From: Candidatus Euphemobacter frigidus
GTDB taxonomy: Bacteria > Auribacterota > Erginobacteria > Erginobacterales > Erginobacteraceae
NCBI GenBank assembly: GCA_030765805.1
Contig: JAVCDH010000105.1
Coordinates: 1 to 35,277, forward strand
Reading direction: 5' to 3'
Length of the DNA stretch: 35,277 nt
Made by a program: the position numbers and the translations under genes
Notes under the pieces: model-generated
What the model was told of the DNA's origin: nothing
What the model saw: the letters and a program-made list of their open reading frames with translations, nothing else
The model's database searches: none
In this document: positions 23,403 to 30,629 of the stretch, one piece after another
How positions within the stretch are numbered: the first letter of the stretch is position 1
How the letters are laid out: each line of letters begins with the position of its first letter

Positions 23403-23482
23403 TAAAGTGGGAGTAATGGAGTAGTGGAGGAATAGAGGAATGAAGTATTGGAGTAATGAAGCATTGAGATATTCTATAACAG
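23403..23482 (+). repeat. GGAGTAATGA-type minisatellite in 3' flank, copy 1
   Basis: Imperfect 8-9-nt units (GGAGTAATGGAGTAGTGGAG and similar). Related tracts follow copies 2 (25945-25985), 3 (28128-28165) and 4. Confidence 0.6.
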
Positions 23483-23515
23483 CGTCGCTACGTCTTAGCG
23501 TAGCGACGTTTTTTT
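23483..23515 (+). terminator. Terminator of copy 1
   Basis: CGTCGCTACG-TCTTAG-CGTAGCGACG, a perfect 10-bp stem, then seven T. Confidence 0.9.
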
Positions 23516-23556
23516 AACAACTTCGCTGAAATCTCAAGCCAAAGATTTATCATCAA

Positions 23557-23865
23557 GTGATACAAAAAACAAAAGTAAGCTCAGTCGCCCTATCGGGATT
23601 AGCAATTGTCCTGTTTTTAATCTCCTTCCCTGCCTTCCCTCTCGATCTTGAGTGGTCGTGCAAAGAGCACGCAAGGACATTATCGGGGGGTGAGGGGTTG
23701 GAAACTCGTATAAATAAAACGCCAATCTATCAGAGAACTTTTACCATATCAGGTATGTCAAATAACGACGTTATTGTGAACACCACTGCGTTTTGGGATT
23801 TAGCTCTGTCCAGGGGAGGCCTCTGCCCTGGAATTTCCACTTGCCGCGAAACCTTTAATGGGTGA
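23557..23865 (+). pseudogene. Truncated 5' end of a paralog of the giant gene
   Basis: 102 codons from a GTG. The first 30 residues nearly match the signal peptide of the giant gene at 30630 ([25 protein letters not shown]), and similarity continues more loosely (LEWSCKEHARTLSGGEGLET against [24 protein letters not shown] at the same place). It then ends at TGA with none of the later domains. The upstream 40 nt are also shared with the giant gene. This is most simply the stump of a second giant gene that once followed copy 1. Confidence 0.7.
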
Positions 23866-23938
23866 CCCCTATTTTGACTGATAAATTACTTGACAGTATA
23901 ATAGTGAAATAGCGAAAAATAATAGCGAAAAATAATTC

Positions 23939-23967
23939 TTGACTTGTGGAAACGGGTGTCGTATACA
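23939..23967 (+). promoter_or_regulatory. Sigma70 promoter of copy 2
   Basis: TTGACT (23939-23944), 17 nt, TATACA (23962-23967). It is preceded by tandem 13-nt AGCGAAAAATAAT units. Confidence 0.7.
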
Positions 23968-24037
23968 TTAGAATGTCGTAGACATAGAGTATAGAAAAAA
24001 TGAATTCTCATATAAAATTTTTCTGGAAATTTAATTA

Positions 24038-24072
24038 GCCCGGATAAGGTATCTCCATATCCGGGCTTTTTT
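24038..24072 (+). terminator. Leader terminator/attenuator hairpin, copy 2
   Basis: The stem, loop and six-T run are the same as in copy 1, although the sequence between promoter and hairpin has diverged. The predicted leader RNA is again about 98 nt. The Shine-Dalgarno GGGAGGTGAC follows. Confidence 0.75.
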
Positions 24073-24116
24073 ATGGTTTCAAGTTTTAAACCCAGTATTT
24101 AGGGAGGTGACTTAAG

Positions 24117-25940
24117 ATGAAGAAGATCGGATTTTTTAGTATTTGTATAATTGGTATGAGTCTGGTCCTGTTTCACATAGTCTACGGCGCTGATGGAACC
24201 TGGGAGATTCAAACGGTGGACTCCGCGGGAGACGTGGGCCAGGATACTTCTTTAGCCCTCGGTCCTGATGGATATCCCCATATCAGCTATATTTTATACA
24301 CAACGCCTCAACCTGGAGCTAAATCTGCACTAAAATACGCATTTTGGAACGGCTCGCAATGGAATATCCAGACCGTAGAACAAGGAGGGCATTTAGGCAT
24401 TCCTAACTCACTCGCCTTAGACTCATCAGGAAATCCTCATATAAGCTACTTTGAGGGATCGGACGAAGACCTCAAATACGCCTCCCGGAATGGCGCCAGT
24501 TGGAATCTGCAAACTGTAGATTCCGGTGTGGGTACTGGACAATATTCCTCTATAGCGCTGGATTCATCGGGTCATCCCCATATAAGCTATAGAGGCCGGC
24601 TCGCCGGCCTGAAATACGCCCACTGGACCGGGTCACAGTGGAATATTCAAACGGTGGTGACCGTAGAAGTTAGCAGGACGTCACTCGCGCTGGACTCATC
24701 AAATTACCCTCATATAAGTTTCGGAAGTTCCTGCAGCCTCAAATATGCCAGATGGAACGGTTCGACCTGGGATATTCAAACGGCACCAGCCGGTGGCAGT
24801 CTCGCCCTCGACTCCTCCGATCAGCCCCACATAAGCTATAATAAGCTGGGCGATCTCAAATATGCCTCGCGGTCCGGCTCGCAGTGGAATATTCAGGTAG
24901 TGGATTCGGGAGGAGTTGGGGAATATTCATCTCTCGCACTGGACTCCTCCGGTAATCCTCATATAAGCTACTATGATTATACTAGTTACAATCTTAAATA
25001 TGCTTACCGGAACGGTTCCCAATGGAATGTTCAAACAGTGGATTCAGAAGGGAGCGTTGGTCATTTCTGTTCCCTGGCTCTTGACTCCTTTAATAGTCCT
25101 CGTATCAGCTATTATAGTGGGCCCGATAGAAATCTTAAATACGCTCACTGGATCCCATCACAGCCGGTGATTGATTCCGGGGATTACGACGGAGATGGAA
25201 CCTCAGACATTGCCGTCTTCCGGAAATCCTCGGGGGGATGGTTTGTCAGGGGTGTAAGCCATCTTTATTTCGGCACACAGGATGACGTGCCGGTATCTGG
25301 AGACTACAACAATGACGGCACTACTGACATAAGTATCTACCGAGGAAGCTCCGGCCTCTGGGCCATCCGGGGAGTCACCCGCGCCTACTTCGGTTCTCCT
25401 TCCGATTACCCCCTTCCCGGAGATTACGACGGAGACGGCTATTGCGATATGGCTATATTCAGGGAGGTAAGCGGACTCTGGGCAATCAGGAATTTAACAC
25501 GCACTTACTTCGGAACCTCAGGCGACCGGCCTGTTCCCGGTTATTACACCGGGAGCAGGGCTAAGGATATAGCTATCTTCCGGGAAAGCTCAGGACTCTG
25601 GGCCTTGAGAGACCTCAGCCGGATATATTTTGGGAGATCCAGAGACCAGCCGATTCTGGCAGATTACGACGGCGACGGCACCTGTGAAGTTGGTATCTTC
25701 CGACCCTCCTCAGGTCTCTGGGCAATCAGGGGCGTTAGCAGAACATATTTTGGCGATTCTTCAGATAGCCTTATCCCAGCAGACTATGATGGAGATGGGA
25801 TAGCTGATATATCTATCTTCAGAGATTCTTCCGGTTTGTGGGCTCTCAGGGGACTCACCAGAATCTATTTCGGGACAAGCGGTGATGTTCCGGTATCAGG
25901 GCGAGTATGCAATCCGGTAACAACGACACCAAGTCCATAG
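24117..25940 (+). CDS. Secreted double-propeller protein, paralog copy 2
   Basis: 607 aa, same architecture as copy 1: signal peptide with its own sequence (FFSICIIGMSLVLFHIVYG), seven SLALDSS/PHISY repeats and six VCBS-type repeats, again with the degenerate fourth loop (GYYTGSRAKD). Long tracts are identical at DNA level to copy 1 (for example 24662-24755 against 22122-22215), while the fifth to sixth VCBS repeats (WAIRGVSRTYFGDSSDSLIP) match copies 3 and 4 instead. Stop TAG TAA. Its own promoter and attenuator-type leader are present. Confidence 0.85.
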   Translation: MKKIGFFSICIIGMSLVLFHIVYGADGTWEIQTVDSAGDVGQDTSLALGPDGYPHISYILYTTPQPGAKSALKYAFWNGSQWNIQTVEQGGHLGIPNSLALDSSGNPHISYFEGSDEDLKYASRNGASWNLQTVDSGVGTGQYSSIALDSSGHPHISYRGRLAGLKYAHWTGSQWNIQTVVTVEVSRTSLALDSSNYPHISFGSSCSLKYARWNGSTWDIQTAPAGGSLALDSSDQPHISYNKLGDLKYASRSGSQWNIQVVDSGGVGEYSSLALDSSGNPHISYYDYTSYNLKYAYRNGSQWNVQTVDSEGSVGHFCSLALDSFNSPRISYYSGPDRNLKYAHWIPSQPVIDSGDYDGDGTSDIAVFRKSSGGWFVRGVSHLYFGTQDDVPVSGDYNNDGTTDISIYRGSSGLWAIRGVTRAYFGSPSDYPLPGDYDGDGYCDMAIFREVSGLWAIRNLTRTYFGTSGDRPVPGYYTGSRAKDIAIFRESSGLWALRDLSRIYFGRSRDQPILADYDGDGTCEVGIFRPSSGLWAIRGVSRTYFGDSSDSLIPADYDGDGIADISIFRDSSGLWALRGLTRIYFGTSGDVPVSGRVCNPVTTTPSP

Positions 25941-26004
25941 TAAAGAGGGAGTGATGGAGTGATGAAATATTGGAGTAATGAAGCATTACGATATTCTACA
26001 GCTA

Positions 26005-26036
26005 CGTCGCTACGCCTTAGCATGGCAGCGTTTTTT
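26005..26036 (+). terminator. Weakened terminator of copy 2
   Basis: CGTCGCTACG-CCTTAG-CATGGCAGCG then six T. Compared with copy 1 the stem has two C-A mismatches and G-U pairs, so readthrough towards copy 3 is possible. Confidence 0.7.
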
Positions 26037-26076
26037 AATTATTTTTAAAATGATTTAAAATGACTTCAGCAAAAAA

Positions 26077-26146
26077 AATAATTCTGTTAAATAATTCTGT
26101 TAAATTCTGTTAAATAATTCTGTCAAATAATTCTGTCAAATAATTC
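26077..26146. repeat. Expanded period-13 repeats upstream of copy 3
   Basis: Five units of AATAATTCTGTTA/AATAATTCTGTCA (one short), compared with about three before copy 1. They are followed directly by AATAATTCAAGG, where copy 1 has its promoter. Confidence 0.75.
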
Positions 26147-26201
26147 AAGGTGCGAGAATGAAAATGAATTCTCCTATACAATTTTCCTTGAAATTTAATT
26201 G

Positions 26202-26236
26202 GCCCGGATAAGGTATCTCCATATCCGGGTTTTTTT
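26202..26236 (+). terminator. Leader terminator/attenuator hairpin, copy 3
   Basis: GCCCGGATA / TATCCGGGT with the same AGGTATCTCCA loop and seven T. The closing pair is G-U. No sigma70 promoter remains directly upstream. Confidence 0.7.
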
Positions 26237-26280
26237 ATGGCTTTTAATTTCAAACCCAGTATTTAGGGAGGTGATTTGAA

Positions 26281-28122
26281 ATGAAGAAGATCGGATTTTG
26301 CAGTCTTTGTATAATAGGGACGATTTTGCTTCTGGTTCAGGTGGTACACGGCGCGGATGGAACCTGGGAGTTCCAGACAGTGGACTCTGAAGGTGATGTG
26401 GGTAGATATACTTCTTTAGCGCTCGGTCCCGATGGATATCCCCACATTAGTTATGTTTTAAACACAACGCCTCAACCTTTAGCTAAAACTGCACTAAAAT
26501 ACGCGTCTTGGACCGGCACACAGTGGAATATTCAGACTGTGGACCCCGGAGACTATGTAGGGAAGCCTAACTCACTCGCCTTAGACTCTTTAGGGAATCC
26601 TCATATGAGCTACTTTGAGGGATCGGGCGAAGACCTCAAATACGCCTCCTGGGATGGCGCTAGTTGGAATCTGCAAACTGTAGATTCCGGTGTGGGTACT
26701 GGACAATATTCCTCTCTAGCGCTGGATTCATCGGATCATCCCCATATAAGTTATAGAGGCCGGCTCGCCGGCCTTAAATATGCATTTTTGACCGGCTCTC
26801 AATGGAATATTCAAACTGTGGTGACTGGAGCAGCTGTATATACGTCACTCGCGCTGGACTCTTCAGGAAATCCGCATATAAGCTATTTGGGTGGGAATGG
26901 TTGCGTCAATTATGCTTTCCGGGACGGCTCGCAGTGGAACATTCAGACGATAGTGAATGAAACGGGCACATATATCTCTCTTGCACTCGACTCATCCGGT
27001 CATCCCCATATAAGTTATACTGAGCTGGGTGATCTCAAATATGCCTCTCGGGACGGCTCGCAGTGGGATATTCAGGTAGTGGATTCGGGAGGTGGAGTTG
27101 GGGATTATTCATCTCTCGCACTGGACTCCTCCGGTAGACCGCATATAAGCTATTATGATTATATAAATTACGATCTTAAATATGCCCACCGGAACGGTTC
27201 CCAATGGAATGTTCAAACAGTGGATTCAGAAGGGACTGTAGGCAAACATACTTCTTTGGCGTTGGATACAGAGGGAAATCCGCGTATAAGCTATCGCGAT
27301 TCGACCAACAAAAGCCTTAAATACGCCCACTGGATACCATCCCAGCCGGTAATTGATTCCGGTGATTATAACGGGGATGGAACCTCAGACATTGCCGTCT
27401 TCCGGATATCATCGGGGGGATGGTTTGTCCGGGGCGTAAGCCACCTCTATTTCGGTACACAGGATGACGTGCCGGTATCTGGAGACTACAACAATGACGG
27501 CACTACTGACATAAGTATCTACCGAGGAAGCTCAGGCCTCTGGGCGATTAAAGATGTTACCAGGGCCTACTTCGGCGCAGCCTCCGATATTTCTGTCCCC
27601 GGAGATTATGACGGAGACGGCTATTGCGATATGGCCATATTCAGGGAGGCCAGTGCTCTCTGGGCGATAAGAAATATTACACGGGCTTATTTTGGCAGCT
27701 CGAATGATCGGCCGGTTCCCGGTTATTACTCAGGGAGCAAGTCTAAAGATATAGCTATCTTCCGGGAGAGCTCAGGCCTCTGGGCTTTGAGAGACCTCAG
27801 CCGGATATATTTTGGAAGATCCAGAGACCAGCCGATTCTGGCAGATTACGACGGAGACGGCACCTGTGAAGTTGGTATCTTCCGACCCTCCTCAGGTCTC
27901 TGGGCAATCAGGGGCGTTAGCAGAACATATTTTGGCGATTCTTCAGATAGCCTTATCCCGGCAGACTACGATGGTGATGGTATAGCTGACATATCTATCT
28001 TCAGAGATTCTTCCGGTTTGTGGGCTCTGCGAGGGGTCAGCAGAGTCTATTTCGGAAGGAGGGGGGATATTCCAGTATCAGGGCGAGTATGCAATCCGGT
28101 AACAACGACGCCGAGTCCATAG
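26281..28122 (+). CDS. Secreted double-propeller protein, paralog copy 3
   Basis: 613 aa with the same layout. The first roughly 120 codons are almost identical to copy 1, including the signal peptide, whereas propeller repeats 4-5 (GGNGCVNYAF, ETGTYISLALDSSGHPHISY) are unique to it. The first two VCBS repeats match copy 2 (VRGVSHLYFGTQDDVPVSGD) and the last three match copies 2 and 4. The fourth VCBS loop is GYYSGSKSKD, again without calcium ligands. Its leader lacks the 42 nt that hold the promoter in copy 1, so expression may depend on readthrough from copy 2. Stop TAG TAA. Confidence 0.85.
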   Translation: MKKIGFCSLCIIGTILLLVQVVHGADGTWEFQTVDSEGDVGRYTSLALGPDGYPHISYVLNTTPQPLAKTALKYASWTGTQWNIQTVDPGDYVGKPNSLALDSLGNPHMSYFEGSGEDLKYASWDGASWNLQTVDSGVGTGQYSSLALDSSDHPHISYRGRLAGLKYAFLTGSQWNIQTVVTGAAVYTSLALDSSGNPHISYLGGNGCVNYAFRDGSQWNIQTIVNETGTYISLALDSSGHPHISYTELGDLKYASRDGSQWDIQVVDSGGGVGDYSSLALDSSGRPHISYYDYINYDLKYAHRNGSQWNVQTVDSEGTVGKHTSLALDTEGNPRISYRDSTNKSLKYAHWIPSQPVIDSGDYNGDGTSDIAVFRISSGGWFVRGVSHLYFGTQDDVPVSGDYNNDGTTDISIYRGSSGLWAIKDVTRAYFGAASDISVPGDYDGDGYCDMAIFREASALWAIRNITRAYFGSSNDRPVPGYYSGSKSKDIAIFRESSGLWALRDLSRIYFGRSRDQPILADYDGDGTCEVGIFRPSSGLWAIRGVSRTYFGDSSDSLIPADYDGDGIADISIFRDSSGLWALRGVSRVYFGRRGDIPVSGRVCNPVTTTPSP

Positions 28123-28284
28123 TAACGAGGGAGTGATGAACTGATAAAGGAATGGAGTAATGAAGTATTGCAATATTGTGGTATTCATCCCGCCAAGAGG
28201 TGGGACGCTTAGTAACGTCGCTATGCCTTAGCGTGACGGCGTTTTTTAAACAATTTAAACAATTTTTTAAACAATTTTACTTAC
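28123..28284 (+). terminator. 3' flank and terminator of copy 3
   Basis: The minisatellite GTGATGAACTGATAAAGGAA is followed by a TCCCGCC-AAGA-GGTGGGA hairpin (28187-28204) and then the terminator CGTCGCTATG-CCTTAG-CGTGACGGCG with six T (28216-28247). Confidence 0.7.
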
Positions 28285-28313
28285 TTGCAATTTGAAGAGT
28301 ATCATGTTATTGT
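28285..28313 (+). promoter_or_regulatory. Putative promoter of copy 4
   Basis: TTGCAA (28285-28290), 17 nt, TATTGT (28308-28313). The leader of about 245 nt is unrelated to those of copies 1-3 and has no attenuator hairpin. Confidence 0.4.
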
Positions 28314-28552
28314 TAATACGAAGAGGGTAGCAGAAAGAAAGGAAATGAACATTGGTTCTGATGAAAATTTTTTTCTGCTTCAATATCGCGCCTGCCCCGA
28401 ACTGCTCCGGGATGTAAGCAGAAGGCGCTCCTACAGGGATTGTTGGAATTTCCCCGATAGTGATCGGGGCAGGCGAGGCAGGAGGTTAGCCTGGATAGAT
28501 TGGTTCTGTCCAAGTTTTTGTGTACATTAGTTATAGAAATCTAAGAATTTCA
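28314..28552. other. Unique leader region of copy 4 with dispersed repeat
   Basis: No gene seen. It contains a CCCCGAT-AGTG-ATCGGGG hairpin (28452-28469) within a CCTGCCCCGAACTGCTCCGG-type dispersed repeat segment. It replaces the leader and attenuator of the other copies. Confidence 0.5.
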
Positions 28553-28566
28553 GGAGGTGATTTGTG

Positions 28567-30420
28567 ATGAAGAAAGTTAAGTATTTATATTTCTGTCTCA
28601 TTTGTGCGGTAGTCAGTGGCTTGGTTTTATTGCCGATCTCTACAGTTCACGCTGCGCAGGGAAGCTGGAATATTCAGACGGTGGATTCGGAAGGGGATGT
28701 TGGTCAGCATACTTCTTTAGCACTCGGTCCCGACGGCTCTCCCCACATCAGTTATATTTATTTAACGCCTCAACCTGGAGCTAACAGTTTTCTAAAATAT
28801 GCCTTTTGGACCGGCTCACAGTGGAATATCCAGACCGTAAAACCAGGGGATTACTCTGGGAAGTTTAACTCCCTCGCCTTAGACTCGTCAGTGAATCCGC
28901 ATATAAGCTACTATAAAACACAGCAAACAAATCTCAATTATACCTATTGGAACGGCTCCACCTGGAATATTCAAACAGTGGATTCTTACGGCACTGTGGG
29001 ACAAGACAGCTCTCTGGCACTGGATTCATCGAATCATCCCCATATAAGTTATAAAGGCCAGTATCTCTCCATCGGCCTTAAATATGCTCACTGGAACGGT
29101 TCACAGTGGAATATTCAGACGGTGGCGCCTGAAATAGGTAGCTATACATCACTCGCACTGGACTCCTCCGATCACCCTCATATAAGTTACGGAAATTCCA
29201 ACGGTCTCGGATATGCCGTCTGGAACGGCTCGACATGGAATATTCAAACGGTAGATAGTGGTGGTGGATATTGCAGTCTCGCGCTCGACTCCTCCGATCA
29301 GCCCCATATAGCCTATTCTGTTCTGGGTGGCCTCAAATATGCCTCCTGGGACGGCTCGGAGTGGAATATAGAGGTGGTGTACTCCGAGAGTGTACACGCA
29401 GAATATTGCTCACTCGCACTGGACTCCTCCGATAGACCGCATATAAGCTACTATGATCCGTCAAATGAGGATCTTAAATATGCTTACTATGACGGGTCCC
29501 GGTGGAATATACAGACAGTGGACTCTGAAGGGAGGGTTGGACTTTTCAGTTCCCTGGCTCTCGACTCCTTCAATAATCCCCGGATCAGCTACTATCGTGG
29601 GGGCAATAAAGACCTCAAATACGCCCACTGGATACCATTACAGCCGCTAACCGACTCCGGTGATTACGACGGGGACGGAACGTCCGACATCGCCGTTTTT
29701 AGGGACAGCTCAGGCTTATGGGCAATCAGGGGAATAACACGGGCTTATTTTGGTACTTCCTCCTATATCCCGGTCTCGGGTGATTACAACAATAATGGCA
29801 CCACCGATATAGGGATCTACCGGAAGAGCTCAGGCCTCTGGGCGATTAAAGATGTTACCAGGGCCTACTTCGGAACTTCTTCTGACATTCCTATTCCCGG
29901 GGATTACGACGGGAACGGATATTGCGACCTCGCCGTATTCCGGGAAGATAACAGTCTCTGGGCGATCAGGAATTTAACACGCACCTACTTCGGAACCTCA
30001 GGCGATCGGCCGGTTCCTGGTTATTACACCGGGAACAGGGCTAAGGATATAGCTATCTTCCGGGAAAACTCAGGACTCTGGGCCATGAGAGACCTCAGCC
30101 GGATATATTTTGGAAGATCCAGAGACCAACCGATTCTGGCAGATTATGATGGGGACGGCACCTGTGAAGTTGGTATCTTCCGACCCACCTCAGGTCTCTG
30201 GGCAATCAGGGGCGTTAGTAGAACATATTTTGGCGATTCTTCAGATAGCCTTATCCCGGCAGACTATGATGGAGATGGGATAGCTGATATAGCTATCTTC
30301 AGAGGGACTTCAGGCTTGTGGGCTCTACGAGGGGTCAGCAGGGTTTATTTCGGTACAAGCGGAGATGTTCCGGTATCAGGGCGAGTATGCAATCCGGTAA
30401 CAACGACGCCGAGTCCATAG
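28567..30420 (+). CDS. Secreted double-propeller protein, paralog copy 4 (most diverged)
   Basis: 617 aa. By homology the start is the ATG at 28567, not the GTG at 28564: GGAGGT is then spaced exactly as in copies 1-3. The signal peptide is different (MKKVKYLYFCLICAVVSGLV). The seven propeller repeats are clear but diverged. The VCBS half again shares the block RDLSRIYFGRSRDQPILADY with all copies and GVSRTYFGDSSDSLIPADYD with copies 2 and 3. Stop TAG TAA after CNPVTTTPSP. The first half seems older or exchanged, while the 3' end is homogenised. Confidence 0.85.
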   Translation: MKKVKYLYFCLICAVVSGLVLLPISTVHAAQGSWNIQTVDSEGDVGQHTSLALGPDGSPHISYIYLTPQPGANSFLKYAFWTGSQWNIQTVKPGDYSGKFNSLALDSSVNPHISYYKTQQTNLNYTYWNGSTWNIQTVDSYGTVGQDSSLALDSSNHPHISYKGQYLSIGLKYAHWNGSQWNIQTVAPEIGSYTSLALDSSDHPHISYGNSNGLGYAVWNGSTWNIQTVDSGGGYCSLALDSSDQPHIAYSVLGGLKYASWDGSEWNIEVVYSESVHAEYCSLALDSSDRPHISYYDPSNEDLKYAYYDGSRWNIQTVDSEGRVGLFSSLALDSFNNPRISYYRGGNKDLKYAHWIPLQPLTDSGDYDGDGTSDIAVFRDSSGLWAIRGITRAYFGTSSYIPVSGDYNNNGTTDIGIYRKSSGLWAIKDVTRAYFGTSSDIPIPGDYDGNGYCDLAVFREDNSLWAIRNLTRTYFGTSGDRPVPGYYTGNRAKDIAIFRENSGLWAMRDLSRIYFGRSRDQPILADYDGDGTCEVGIFRPTSGLWAIRGVSRTYFGDSSDSLIPADYDGDGIADIAIFRGTSGLWALRGVSRVYFGTSGDVPVSGRVCNPVTTTPSP

Positions 30421-30424
30421 TAAA

Positions 30425-30537
30425 AAGGAGTGACGAAGTGATGGCGGAACGGAGTGATGGAGTGATGAAATAATGGAGTGATGGAGTGATGAAATAATGG
30501 AGTTATGGAGTGATGGAGTATTGAAGTAATGAAGCAT
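30425..30537 (+). repeat. ATGGAGTGA minisatellite after copy 4
   Basis: At least eight imperfect units of GGAGTGAT/GAAATAAT type. Many read ATG GAG TGA, with TGATG overlaps between units. The longest of the four 3'-flank tracts. Confidence 0.75.
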
Positions 30538-30555
30538 TGCGATATTCTACAACAG

Positions 30556-30587
30556 CGTCGCTACGCCTTGGCGTGGCGGCGTTTTTT
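30556..30587 (+). terminator. Terminator of copy 4
   Basis: CGTCGCTACG-CCTTGG-CGTGGCGGCG (10 pairs, two G-U) then six T. Confidence 0.85.
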
Positions 30588-30629
30588 AAACAATATTGCT
30601 AAAATCTCAAGCTAAAGATTTATCATCAA

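Noticed and set aside
23890-23910. TTGACA followed by TATAAT just after the giant-gene stump
   Set aside because: The two boxes are nearly adjacent, so spacing is wrong for a promoter; the correct one is at 23939-23967.
28285-28530. 81-codon ORF before copy 4
   Set aside because: It starts at a non-ATG codon overlapping the putative -35 box, runs through hairpin repeats and has no ribosome binding site.
21090-28563. CRISPR-like array
   Set aside because: The repeats are gene-sized paralogs, minisatellites or period-13 units; none has the repeat-spacer regularity of CRISPR and no cas genes are seen.
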